Positions 52,211 through 63,239 of a stretch of 64,000 bases of DNA are shown here, in pieces. This DNA comes from Acanthosoma haemorrhoidale (Eukaryota > Arthropoda > Insecta > Hemiptera > Acanthosomatidae), in NCBI GenBank assembly GCA_930367205.1, contig OV884009.1, positions 124,442,639-124,506,638 of the forward strand, in the 5' to 3' direction. Position 1 is the stretch's first letter; the number at the start of each line of letters is the position of its first letter. The notes below the pieces were generated by a model. The model worked only from the letters and a program-made list of their open reading frames with translations. It was not told the origin of the DNA and did not search any database. The translations under genes were made by a program, and so were the position numbers.

Positions 52211-55200
52211 CTATATATAGCTAAAAAATAAGATTTTAATATAGTAATATATATTATAACTGCTAGTGTAGAGGTGCCATGACGCATTCATATATGCAGC
52301 TAAATTAGAAGCCTTCATTATAGGTGAAATTAGCATAATTGCCGGCGTGCATTGGCAAAGACGCCATCCTATATATAGCTAAAGAATAAGGTTCAATATC
52401 GACAAAATAACCAATAATTGCTAGTGTGTATTGGAAAAGACGCATGCCTATATATAGCTAAAGAATAAGACTTCAATATCACCAATAATTGCTAGTGTGT
52501 AGTAGCCAAGACGTCTAGCTATATATAGGTATAGAATAAAGGTAAATTCCGAATAAATCGCCAATAATTGGTAGTTTGTATTTGAAAAGACGCATGCTTA
52601 TATATAGCTAAAGAATAAGGTTCAATATGAACAATATCACCAATAATTGCTAGTGTGTTGTGGCAAAGACGTGTGCATATATATAGATAAAGAATAAGAA
52701 TCAATATGGACAAAATCACCAATAATTGCTAGTGTGTGGTGGCCAAGACGCCCGCCTATATATAACTAAAAAATAAGATTTTAATGTAGTAATATATATT
52801 ATAACTGCAAGTGTAGAGGTGCAATGACGCATTCATATATGCAGCTAAATTAGAAGCCTTTATTATAAGTGCAATTAGCATAATTGCCGGCGTGCATTGG
52901 CAAAGACGCCATCCTATATATAGCTAAAGAATAAGGTTCAATATCAACAAAATAACAAATAATTGTTAGTTTGTATTTAAAAATACGCAAGCCTATATAT
53001 AGCTAAAGAATAAGACTTCAATATTGACAATATCACCGATAATTGCTAGTGTGTTGTGGCAAAGACGTCTGCATATATATATAGCTAAACAATAAGGCTT
53101 TAATATAGTAATATATATTATAACTGCTAGTGTGTGGTGGCAAAGACGAATTCATATATATGCAGCTAAATTAGAAGCCTTCATTATAGGTGAAATTAGC
53201 ATAATTGCCGGCGTGCATTGGCAATGACGCCATCCTATATATATAGCTAAAGAATAAGGTTCAATATCGACAAAATAACCAATAATTGCTAGTGTGCATT
53301 AACAAAGACGCCATCTTATATATAGCTACAGAATAAGGTTCAATATCGACCAAATCCCCAATAATTGCTAGTGTGTGGTGGCCAAGACGCCCGCCTATAT
53401 ATAGCTAAAAAATAAGACTTTAATATAGTAATATATATTATTACTATTAGTGTGGAGTGGCATTGACGCATTCATATATGCAGCTAAATTAGAAGCCTTC
53501 AATATAGGTGAAATTAGCATAATTGCCGGCGTGCATTGGCAAAGACGCCATCCTATATATAGCTAAAGAATAAGGTCTAATATCAACAAAATAACAAATA
53601 ATTGTTAGTGTGTATTGGAAAATACGCAAGCCTATATAAAGCTAAAGAATAAGAATTCAATATCGACAATATCACCTATAATTGCTAGTGTGTTGTGGCA
53701 AAGACGTCTGCATATATATATAGCTAAACAATAAGGCTTTAATATAGTAATATATATTATAACTGCTAGTGTAGAGGTGCCATGACGCATTCATATATGC
53801 AGCTAAATTAGAAGCCTTCATTATAGGTGAAATTAGCATAATTGCCGGCGTGCATTGGCAAAGACGCCATCCTATATATATAGCTAAAGAATAAGGAATT
53901 AGAATACCAATAATTGCTAGTGTGTATTGGAAAATACGCAAGCCTATATATAGCTAAAGAATAAGACTTCAATATCGACAAAATCCCTAATAATTGCTAG
54001 TGTGTGGTGGCCAAGACGCCCGCCTATATATAGCTAAAAAATAAGACTTTAATATAGTAATATATATTATAACTATTAGTGTGGAGTGGCATTGACGCAT
54101 TCATTTATGCAGCTAAATAAGAAGCCTATGTTACAGGTAGAATTTACATAATTGCCGGCAAGCCTTGGCAAAGACACCATCCTATGTATAGCTAAAGAAT
54201 AAGTCTTCATTATTGACAATATCACCAATAATTGCTAGTGTGTTGTGGCAAAGACGTCTGCATATATATACCTAAAGAATAAGGCTTTAATATAGTAATA
54301 TATATTATAATTGCTAATGTGGAGTGGCAATTACGCATTTATCTATGCAGCTAAATTAGAAGACTTCATTAATGGTGACATTTTTATTTATTATTATTAC
54401 TCTTTCTTGGGCTATAATTAAAATCTGCCTTTTATGAGGCAATAAAAAGTTAAAATAAACGCTCTCATTCATACCATATTTATAATTTATCATTACTCGC
54501 TCAATAATACAATATTTACAGAAAGCCCAGAGACCTCCCAAAGCAACATGCGAAGAGAAAGCGGAGTCTTAAGAATTCACCCACGCTTCTTCGTCAGCCG
54601 CGTCACCGGATACTAGACAGTGGAAGCTGATTAAAGGCCTAATAGTAAAATTAGCATAATTGCTGGCGGGCATTGGCAACGGCGCCATCTTATATATAGC
54701 TACAAAATAAGGTTCAATATCGACAAAATAACCAATAATTGCTAGTGTGTATTGGAAAATACGCAAGCCTATATATAGCTAAAGAATAAGACTTCAATAT
54801 CGACAAAATAACCAATAATTGCTAGTGTGTATTGAAAATACGCCTACCTATATATTGCTAAAGAATAAGGCTTTAATATAGTAATACATATTATAACTGC
54901 TAGTGTGGAGTGGCAATGACGTATTCATATATGCAGCTAAATAAGAAGTCTTTATTATAGGTGAAAATAGCATAATTGCAGGAGTGCATTGGCAAAGATG
55001 CCATCCTATATATAGCTAAAAAATAATGTTCAATGTTAACAAAATAACCAATAATTGCTAGTGTGTATCGGAAAATACGCAAGCCTATGTATAGCTAAAA
55101 AATAAGACATCAATATCGTTAAATTCACCAATAATTGCTATTGTGTGGTGGCAAAGACGAATTCATATTTGCAGCTAAATTAGAAGTCTTTATTAGAAGT

Positions 55201-55740
55201 GAAATTAGCTTCATTGCCGGCGTGCATTGGCAAAGACAATCTCCTATATGTAGGTTCAGAATATAGTTAAATTTCGACAAAATAACCAATAATTGCTAGT
55301 GTGTATTGGAAAATACGCAAGCCTATATATAGCTAAAGAATAAGACTTCAATATCGACAAAATCCCCAATAATTGCTAGTGTGTGGTGGCCAAGACGCCC
55401 GCCTATATATAGCTAAAAAATAAGACTTTAATATAGTAATATATATGATAACTGCTAGTGTAGAGTTGCAATGACGCATTCATGTATGCAGCTAAATTAG
55501 AAGCCCTCATTATAGGTGAAATTAGCATAATTGCCGGCGTGCATTGGCAAAGACGCCATCCTATATATATAGCTAAAGAATAAGGTTCAATATCGACAAA
55601 ATAACCAATAATTGCTAGTGTGTATTGGAAAATACGCAAGCCTATATATAGCTAAAGAATAAGACTTCAATATCGACAAAATCCCTAATAATTGCTAGTG
55701 TGTGGTGGCCAAGACGCCCGCCTATATATAGCTAAAAAAT
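52211..55740 (+). repeat. Large-scale satellite duplication, second copy
   Basis: Partner of 48780-52210 at an offset of 3430 dropping to 3428, with almost no divergence across its first 2.5 kb. That implies recent unequal exchange or replication slippage at the kilobase scale. Confidence 0.85.
54380..54640 (-). mobile_element. Jockey 3' fragment inside the satellite (2)
   Basis: Same fragment, same breakpoints and same flanking satellite as 50950-51213, so it was copied by the 3.43-kb duplication and not by a new insertion. Confidence 0.8.
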
Positions 55741-55748
55741 AAGACTTT

Positions 55749-55970
55749 ACTGCCTTTTATGAGGCAATAAAAAATTAAGATAAACGCTCTCATTCATACC
55801 ATATTTGTAATTCATCATTCACTCCCTTAATCATACAATATTTACAGACAGCCCAGAGACCTCTCAAAGCAACATGCGAAGAGAAAGCAGAGTCTTAAGA
55901 ATTCACCCACGCTTCTTCGTCAGCCGCGTCACCGGATACTAGACAGTGGAAGCTGATTAAGAGCGTGAAG
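55749..55970 (-). mobile_element. Jockey 3' fragment inside the satellite (3)
   Basis: Same source and same end at the GGCCTAATAGTAAAATTAGC junction. The left side starts later (at ACTGCCTTTTATGAGG), and it keeps GAGCGTGAA absent from the first two, so it is a variant branch of the same captured fragment. Confidence 0.75.
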
Positions 55971-56497
55971 GCCTAATAGTAAAATTAGCATAATTCCTGG
56001 CGGGCATTGGCAACGGCGCCATCCTATATATAGCTAAAGAATAAGGTTCAATATCGCCAATAATTGCTAGTGTATATTGAAACATACGCATGCCTATATA
56101 TAGCTAATGAATAAGACTTTAATATAGTAATATATATTATAACTGCTAGTGTGGAGTGGCAATGACGCATTCATATATGCAGCTAAATTAGAAGCTTTTA
56201 TTATAAGTGAAATTAGTATAATTTCCGGCGTGCATTGGCAAAGACGCCATCCTATATATAGCTAAAGAATAAGGTTTAATATCAACAAAATAACCAATAA
56301 TTGCTTGTGTGTATTGGAAAATACGCAAGCCTATATATAGCTATAGAATAAGACTTAAATATCGACAATATCACCAATAATTGCTAGTGTGTAGTAGCCA
56401 AGACGTCTAGCTATATATAGGTATAGAATAAGAATTCAATATCGGTAAATTAACCAATAATTGCTAGTGTGTTGTGGCAAAGACGTCTGCATATATA

Positions 56498-56900
56498 TGT
56501 AAGTTTGAAACGATATGTCCGTTCCAAACTTGTTCTCTCTGATGCCGTTAGGAGTCGCAGGTTACATGGAGCTTCCTTGAGTCTACACCAGGGGAGATAC
56601 TATTGATGAGTGGAGCATTCATAACCTGCTCTGAATGTCTTCCACTCAGTCTACCTTTATGTTCTGTGAATGCTTTCATTATGTACGATTGTTAGTACGC
56701 GTAATGAATTATTATTACTTTCATAAATCCTGGCATTGAATTGATTCAGGTCAGTAAAATTCTCAAGTCAGTTAAACCCTTGAATGACATTATAAACAGT
56801 TGTTAATATTGTATTGTTATTTACAGTTGTAATACAAGCATCAATAGCAAGCCAGGCTAATTATTTATCAATCCCACAATTATTGATAAATAAACTTACA
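56498..56900 (+). repeat. gypsy-3 5' LTR (403 bp)
   Basis: TGTAAGTTTGAAACG ... AAATAAACTTACA, with imperfect inverted ends (TGTAAG/CTTACA). The primer-binding site downstream (AATCAATTCAATAAGAGGG) does not match a tRNA end that I can name. Confidence 0.95.
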
Positions 56901-56919
56901 AATCAATTCAATAAGAGGG

Positions 56920-57980
56920 ATGGCAGGAATCAAGGTAATTTTTCACTTCGCTACCGAGCCAGATTTGGACCCAAAGACGACCGTTGTGAAGGTCAAATCC
57001 ATCCAATATCCTTCAACAGACTCGATATTTTCTTTTGATGAGGATGATATACCGATCAAATTACACACAGAACTAGCCAAACTATCAATAATAAAGTCTG
57101 TCGTCCAATCTATGAATAAGAGAGGGAGAACGAGGAAGATTAACATTACTTTGAACATTGAACTCCAAAAGATCTACATCGATACAGAGGGTAATTTTGT
57201 TTTTAATGGAACTTATCGAGAAGAACTTACATTAGCTCCTCTTTTAAACATTTCCAACCAACCACAAATTTCTCCTTTGCCTAAAAATCCTACTCAAACT
57301 ATATTGAATAATGTGAAACTGATAACACAAAATATGGTACTAGAAAAATTTCAAAACAAAGGTCAGAATGCCAAATCATGGCTTTCCTTATTTAAATTAG
57401 AATGCCAACGACTTGACATAAGGGAGGATCAGTTTTCAGAAATTTTACGATTTTTTTTGGTAGGTTCCCCTTTAGATTGGTACGAGTCTATGTTAAAATC
57501 TGCAGTCAGGTCTGGGAATATTATGAGCATTCCTTCACTCAGACTTTCGGTGAGTCCACTTGGGGCGATATCAGTTACGCCTATTCCTTTCACTGGATAA
57601 ATGGCTCTTTTTTAGATTACGCGTTGAAAAAGAGAAACTTATTATTAAATATTGATAACAGTTTAAGTATAGAATCTCAAATAAATCTCATAATTATTGG
57701 TCTGCCAGAATATTTGCTCTCATATCTAAATAAAAGCGAAATCACAACGATTGAAATTTTATTGTCGAAATTGAGACAGTTTCAACCAGCAAATCATAAC
57801 AAAGATTTTCAAAATAAACACGAAAACAGGAGACACGTCAGTGCACCTTCACCCATTAATCATAGCAAAGAGTTTCAAAACAAATACGAAAACAAGAGAT
57901 ATGTCAATACACCTAATACCCGTTCTCAAAGTGAAAATAAGATAAGCTATAAACCAGTTGTTTCTCATTCGGAAAACTAG
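56920..57980 (+). pseudogene. gypsy-3 Gag, one frameshift
   Basis: 56920 starts Met-Ala-Gly-Ile-Lys. The capsid-like helix region is Asn-Ala-Lys-Ser-Trp-Leu-Ser-Leu-Phe-Lys-Leu-Glu-Cys and Gly-Ser-Pro-Leu-Asp-Trp-Tyr-Glu. Homology then shifts near 57490-57510 to the next frame (Tyr-Tyr-Glu-His-Ser-Phe-Thr-Gln-Thr-Phe-Gly), which ends at TAG 57978-57980. There are no zinc knuckles. Instead there are two imperfect repeats of Asn-His-x-Lys-x-Phe-Gln-Asn-Lys-x-Glu-Asn. A one-base loss explains the break. Confidence 0.75.
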
Positions 57981-58938
57981 CGACCATCCCACTTATTAAA
58001 ATAACCGTTTTAGCCGACAATAGAGAGGCAGTTGCTTTATATGATTCAGGAGAAAATGTCTCCTTAATTAATTCTCAGTTCTATTCACACATTAAGGAAA
58101 ATAATTTAACAAGTGGGATGTCAACGTTTGATACGCTGGGCGGAATTATTAATTCAAAGGGCACTGTATGGTTAAACTTAAAAATATTTAACGTTACAAG
58201 GAATTTTCCTTTTTTATTGGTGGAAAATGATTGTTTTTTGGCTGATTTGTTGTTGGGCTTGGATTGTATTAAATCTTTTAAACTATGCCAAAATCACAAT
58301 CTTGAAATTTCACAAAATAATGATGAAGATAATAAAAACCTTTCTGTGTTTCACAAAACTAAAAGTTTAGATTGTCTTGAATCTAAGCAAGATGTATTAG
58401 AAAACATACTTATCAAATTTAATAACGTTTTTGCAAAGGAAAAGTTTGATGTAGGAACAGTAAAAAATTTTGAAGCAAAGATCAAACTTACTGAAAATAG
58501 ATATATAGCTCGAAAACCATATAGATGCTCGATTCCAGATAAACTGGAAATTGAATCTCAGATAAAGAGTTTACTTATAGCAGGCTTAATTGAGGAATCA
58601 TATAGTCCATATGCTGCACCAGTAACCCTTGTTTATAAGAAAGATGAAAACAGAAAATCACGGTTATGTATTGATTATACAGGGTTAAATAATATTGTGG
58701 TGCCTGAAGGATACCCTTTTCCCAGGATAGAAAATTTAGTAGCCAAAGTAGAGAAATGTATTTATTTCTCGAAGCTAGATATTAATAGCGCTTTTTGGTC
58801 GATTTCGTTGAGAAAGAAAGATAGGTACAAAACAGCTTTTGTAACGCATCACGGTCACTGGCAATGGTGTTGCCTTCCGTTTGGCTTAAAATCAGCCCCA
58901 GCCATTTTTCAAAGGATTCTTTCTAATATACTCAGAAA
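57971..58938 (+). pseudogene. gypsy-3 Pol, protease and first half of reverse transcriptase
   Basis: The frame is -1 relative to Gag and opens before the Gag stop. Protease active site Tyr-Asp-Ser-Gly is at 58040-58051, and Leu-Leu-Gly-Leu-Asp at about 58250. RT fingers follow (Arg-Leu-Cys-Ile-Asp-Tyr), motif A Leu-Asp-Ile-Asn-Ser-Ala-Phe, and Leu-Pro-Phe-Gly-Leu-Lys-Ser-Ala-Pro. It is then cut by the jockey after 58938. By chance the frame continues into the jockey protein, giving one 759-codon chimeric open frame (58118-60397) whose first 274 codons are gypsy. Confidence 0.85.
58926..58938. repeat. Target-site duplication of the nested jockey, left copy
   Basis: ATATACTCAGAAA, repeated at 60786-60798. 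Confidence 0.9.
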
Positions 58939-60397
58939 GCCATACTCACAGGACAACTGTGGAAGATTTCCTCACTTCACCTATTCCTCTCTCTCACTTC
59001 CACCAAAAGCCGTTAATACCTCTGAGGTCAAATACCTTCTGAAAAACTTACCTTACCGAAAATCCCCTGGATATGATCTCCTTACTCCTCAAATTCTCAA
59101 ACAGCTTCCACCTAAAGCCATAATCTTTTTAACCTATATATACAATTGCATTATCCGATCGACGCACTTTCCTCTCCTCTGGAAACATTCCATTATTGTC
59201 CTATTCGCCAAACCCGGTAAACCACCCAATGAAGCCTCATCTTACCGTCCAATTAGCCTACTCCCTATCCTCTCAAAAATATTTGAGAAACTCCTACTAA
59301 AACGTCTACTTCCAATTGTTGAATCCAAAAACCTTTTTCCCACACACCAGTTTGGTTTCCGCCAACGACATTCCACTGCTCAACAAGGCCTTCGCGTTGT
59401 TGATCACATCTCCTCAGCCCTTGAAACCAAACAGTATTGCACTGCTGCCTTTCTCGATATAGCTCAAGCTTTTGACAGGGTTTGGCACGCAGGTTTGCTC
59501 TACAAGCTCAAAAGATATTTACCACAGACCCTTTTCCTAATCCTACAGTCCTACCTTTCAAACCGCTTCTTCCAAGTCCGCTGTGGTTTAGAATACTCTA
59601 ACTACTATCCCATAAGTGCAGGAGTTCCACAGGGCAGTGTCCTGGGCCCCATCCTCTATAACCTATACGCCGCTGATGTCCCCTCTACTCCCAATACCTT
59701 CTTGGCCACATTTGCAGATGACACTGCAGTCTTGTCATCCCACCCAGACCCCGACATAGCATCCCATAACCTTCAAAAACACCTTGACGAGATCGAGTAT
59801 TGGTGCAATCAATGGCGGATCAAAGTTAATGAAGCAAAATGCTCCCACATTACCTTCACCCTTTGTCGCAAGTCTTGTCCACTAGTTTATTTTAATTCTA
59901 TTCCTCTCCCTGTATCCGAGACAGCACGGTACTTAGGCTTCCATCTTGACAAACGACTGACCTGGAACCCACATACGAGACTAAAAAGACAAGAACTAAA
60001 CAGACGCTTTGGACAACTGTACAGACTACTTCAAAGGACATCCCATCTCTCAATAGAAAATAAACTACTAATCTACAAAGTTATACTTAAACCAATCTGG
60101 ACATACGGAATAGAGCTATGGGGGACAGCAAAAAAGTCGAACATCAAGCGTATCCAATCCTTTCAATCAAAAGTCCTGAGAACAATAGTAAATGCCCCTT
60201 ATTATGTCAGCAACAAAACCCTTCATAACGACCTTAACATACCCTACATTCTAGAACTCATCCCTTCCAAGTTTATGAAATTCCACAGTAGCCTTTCCAA
60301 CCACCCTAATCCTGTAGCACAGTCATTGCACTGCGCCACTCATCCCTATAATCCTCCTCGGAGACTGAAACGGCAGTGGCCTCGTGACCTGCTATAA
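58939..60397 (+). CDS. Jockey reverse transcriptase (N-terminally truncated)
   Basis: About 485 residues, open. It starts in the linker before the RT. Motifs: Lys-Ser-Pro-Gly-Tyr-Asp, Tyr-Arg-Pro-Ile-Ser-Leu-Leu-Pro, Phe-Leu-Asp-Ile-Ala-Gln-Ala-Phe-Asp-Arg-Val-Trp-His (first catalytic Asp), Gly-Val-Pro-Gln-Gly-Ser-Val-Leu-Gly-Pro, Phe-Ala-Asp-Asp at 59711-59722 and Tyr-Leu-Gly-Phe-His-Leu-Asp. The tail has Leu-His-Asn-Asp-Leu-Asn-Ile-Pro. Endonuclease and the Gag-like first frame are missing, so it cannot move. It is read in the same frame as the upstream gypsy Pol. Confidence 0.9.
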
Positions 60398-60698
60398 ACG
60401 CGTGACAGTGGGATTCCTGGCAATGGCCAGTTTCTCCAATCATGTCCTGAGCGTCTGTGGCTCTCGCGCTCTTGGTCAGCCTCCACTGGCTAGTATCCGG
60501 TGACGCGGCTGACGGAGGAGCGTGGGGGACTTCCCAAGACTCCGCTTTCTCTTCGCGGTGGATTTGGGGGGTCTCTGGGCTGTCTGTAAATATTGTATGA
60601 ATGAGCGAGTGAATGATGAACTGTAAATATGGTATGAATGAGATCATTTATCTTAATTACTTATTGCCTTATAAAAGGCAGATTGTAATTACAGCACA

Positions 60699-60785
<87 letters not shown>
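60398..60785 (+). other. Jockey 3' untranslated region, poly(A) and TA tail
   Basis: This untranslated region contains the GCGGCTGACGGAGGAGCGTG, CCGCTTTCTCTTCGC and TTATTGCCTTATAAAAGGCA blocks also seen in the captured fragments. The last block is a small hairpin just before the tail and may be recognised by the reverse transcriptase. Confidence 0.7.
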
Positions 60786-60790
<5 letters not shown>

Positions 60791-60798
60791 CTCAGAAA
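60786..60798. repeat. Target-site duplication of the nested jockey, right copy
   Basis: ATATACTCAGAAA, exact copy of 58926-58938; gypsy-3 pol resumes immediately after. Confidence 0.9.
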
Positions 60799-62821
60799 CG
60801 GTAATCTTGATAATTTTGCGATAAACTACAGCGACGATATATTAATTTTTTCTGAATCCTACGAAGATCATATTCAACATATAAAACAAACTTTGCAGGT
60901 TTTACAAAATCATAATTTGAAATTAAACTCGAATAAATGTAGCTTTGCGAAAAAAGAAATAGAATATTTAGGTCATCTAATCTCAATTAACACGATTAAA
61001 CCAATAAATGATAACTTGATAGCTATAAAAGAGTTTCCGCTTCCCCAAACAAAAAAACAAATTAGACAATTTTTGGGAAAAACAAATTTCTATGCTAAAT
61101 ATATTCCTAAGGCCTCCATAACTTTAGATCCTCTTCATAACCTTTTAAGGAAAAATGTACCTTTTGAATGGACGACGAAATGTCAAAATAGTTTTGATAC
61201 TATAAAAAATCACTTATGTAACAAACCAATACTAGCAATTTTTGATTTCAACAAGCCAGTTTATATTTTCACTGATGCAAGCATAGAAGGGGTTGGCGCG
61301 ATATTAAAACAGCCTCAAGAGAATGATATCTTAAAGCCTGTATTCTATTTTTCTAAGAAATTAACAATCTCTCAAAAAACCAAAAGAGCCATCTTTATTG
61401 AATGCTTGGCAGTCAAAGAAGCCATACTTTATTGGCAGTATTATTTGATTGGCAAGAAATTCACTATATTTACAGACCACAAACCTTTACATAGCTTCAA
61501 TATAAAAAATTGCAGTGATGTTGATCTTTTGCATATGTTAAATTACATATCTCAATTTGAATTTGAAATTATATATAATCCCGGTATAAATAACTCTGAG
61601 GCTGATTGTCTATCGAGAAATCCAGTGCTTTCAGAGAAATGTAATGAATGTGAATCAAAGATAAAAATAGTGAATCTCATTTCAATTAATGACATCTTGT
61701 CAGTTCAAAAACAATTAACTTGGGATAAATATTGCAGCAAAGAAAATGATATAATTTATAAAACCCTTAATAAAAAGAAAAAAATTTGGCTTCCTGAATC
61801 GTATGGTATATCTATTTTGAATAAATTGCATATTGATTACGGTCATATAGGTGTAAAACAAATGTCATTAATGATCGTACCCACCTTTTATTTCAAGAAT
61901 GCGTACAAACATATAAAAATGATTTGTAGAAGTTGCGAAACATGTATTAGAAACAAAATTAGGTTTGGAAATTTTAGAGCTCCTCTTTCTCAACTAGGTC
62001 CTGCCGAATGTCCATTGGAAATAATCTCGCTTGATACAATTGGTGGATTTTCTGGAAATAATTCTACACAAAAATATTTACATTTAATTGTTGATCACTT
62101 TACTCGCTTTGCATTCGTTTCTACATCAAAAACTCAAGTTGCAAGAGACTTTATCAGTTTAGTTAACACCATTGGAAAGAGAGGCAAAATTGGTACATTG
62201 TTGACAGACCAATACCCAGGTATAAATTCGAAAGTATTTAAAAATTATTTAAAAGGAAAAAATATACGGTTAGTATTTACTGCAGTTGATTGCGCATTTT
62301 CAAATGGACAGAATGAGCGTACCAATCAAACTCTAATCAATAGGATTAGATGCAAAACATATGAAAATAAAAATGTATCATGGGTCACAATTGCTAATCA
62401 ATGTGTGGACGAATATAATAATACAGTTCATAGTTCCACAGGCTTTTCTCCAAGTTATTTGCTATCAGGAACTGAAAATTCAATTTTACCAAAAGAATTA
62501 AATAAAAACAACATAGATAATATGGAAATAAATAGAAAATTAGCTTTTGAAAACTCCCAAAAACTACATAAGGAAAACAAATTTTATTATGATAATCGAA
62601 CAAAAGATGTCGATTATGAAGAGAACGACCTCGTTTATGTCAGGAGTGGCAATAGATTGAATAGGAAAAAATTAGACCCTATTCGTATGGGTCCCTATAA
62701 AATAACAAAAAAGATATCCAATAACATATTTGAAATTGATATCAGAAAGCAGAAGAAGGATATAAACATTTTTCATAGAAGTAAGCTAATTTCTTACCTT
62801 TCCTTTCCATTTTCTTCCTGA
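60799..62821 (+). pseudogene. gypsy-3 Pol, rest of RT, RNase H and integrase
   Basis: Open throughout. The catalytic Tyr-Ser-Asp-Asp box of RT is at 60827-60838, 29 bases after the jockey. Then come Phe-Leu-Gly-Lys-Thr-Asn-Phe-Tyr-Ala-Lys-Tyr-Ile-Pro and RNase H (Phe-Thr-Asp-Ala-Ser, Glu-Cys-Leu-Ala-Val, Thr-Asp-His-Lys-Pro-Leu). The integrase zinc domain follows (His-Ile-Asp-Tyr-Gly-His ... Cys-Arg-Ser-Cys-Glu-Thr-Cys), then the core: Ser-Leu-Asp-Thr-Ile-Gly, Leu-Thr-Asp-Gln-Tyr-Pro-Gly and Asn-Gly-Gln-Asn-Glu-Arg. All catalytic residues are present, so apart from the gag shift and the insertion this element was probably active recently. Confidence 0.85.
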
Positions 62822-62835
62822 AAGGGGGGGGGGGA
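62821..62835 (+). promoter_or_regulatory. gypsy-3 polypurine tract
   Basis: AAAGGGGGGGGGGGA directly before the 3' LTR and right at the pol stop codon; primer for plus-strand DNA. Confidence 0.8.
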
Positions 62836-63239
62836 TGTAAGTTTGAAACGATATGTCCGTTCCAAAATTGTTCTCTCTGATGCCGTTAGGAGTCGCAGGT
62901 TACATGGAGCTTCCTTGAGTCTACACCAGGGGAGATACTATTGATGAGTGGAGCATTCATAACCTGCTCTAAATGTGCTCCACTCAGTTCTACCTTTATG
63001 TTCTGTGAATGCTTTCATTATGTACGATTGTTAGTACTCGTAGTGAATTATTATTACTTTCATAAATCCTGGCATTGAATTGATTAAGGTCAGTAAAATT
63101 CTCAAGTCAGTCAAACCCTTGTATGACATTATAAACAGTTGTTAATATTGTATTGTTATTTACAGTTGTAATACAAGCATCAATAGCAAGCCAGGCTAAT
63201 TATTTATCAATCCCACAATTATTGATAAATAAACTTACA
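62836..63239 (+). repeat. gypsy-3 3' LTR (404 bp)
   Basis: Matches the 5' LTR with about ten differences including one extra T. The right flank is TATATATAGCTAAA of the satellite. Confidence 0.95.

Larger units (their letters stand above)
48100..56497 (+). repeat. Satellite array of 79-80 bp monomers, higher-order organised
   Basis: About a hundred tandem units share AATTGCTAGTGTG, a GACGC core, and TATATATAGCTAAA. Monomers fall into recurrent types: GTATTGGAAAATACGCAAGC; GGAGTGGCAATGACGCATTC; the GCCGGCGTGCATTGGC type; and GTGGTGGCCAAGACGCCC. They mostly follow one another in fixed order, so the larger period is about 320 bp. Jockey 3' fragments are embedded at three points. Short minus-strand frames here are repeat by-products. 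The array ends abruptly at gypsy-3 and resumes beyond it. Confidence 0.9.
58939..60785 (+). mobile_element. Jockey non-LTR retrotransposon, 5'-truncated, young
   Basis: 1.85 kb bounded by a 13-bp target duplication. It holds the complete reverse transcriptase to its stop, a 300-base 3' untranslated region, 62 A (60701-60762) and a (TA)n. A long uninterrupted A-tract and an intact reading frame indicate recent insertion. It is the source family for the 3' fragments at 17.4, 50.95, 54.38, 55.75 and 63.75 kb. Confidence 0.95.
56498..63239 (+). mobile_element. Ty3/gypsy LTR retrotransposon, copy 3, inserted in the satellite
   Basis: LTRs of 403 and 404 bp flank gag and pol. Satellite TATATA stands on both sides, so the duplication is hidden in TA repeats. 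The two LTRs differ at about ten positions, roughly 2.5 percent, implying a fairly recent insertion. AT-rich, unlike gypsy-1 and gypsy-2. There is no envelope. Pol is interrupted by a nested jockey, and gag by one frameshift. Confidence 0.95.

Noticed and set aside
49089..55639. Many short minus-strand frames (60-89 codons) with similar peptides in the 49-55 kb region
   Set aside because: They are translations of satellite monomers and duplicate with the array; no start context or codon signature.
48100..56497. CRISPR-like array
   Set aside because: Units are contiguous 79-80 bp satellite monomers without spacers in an animal genome.
56901..56935. Named tRNA primer site for gypsy-3
   Set aside because: The sequence after the LTR does not match any tRNA 3' end I can recall, so no tRNA is assigned.
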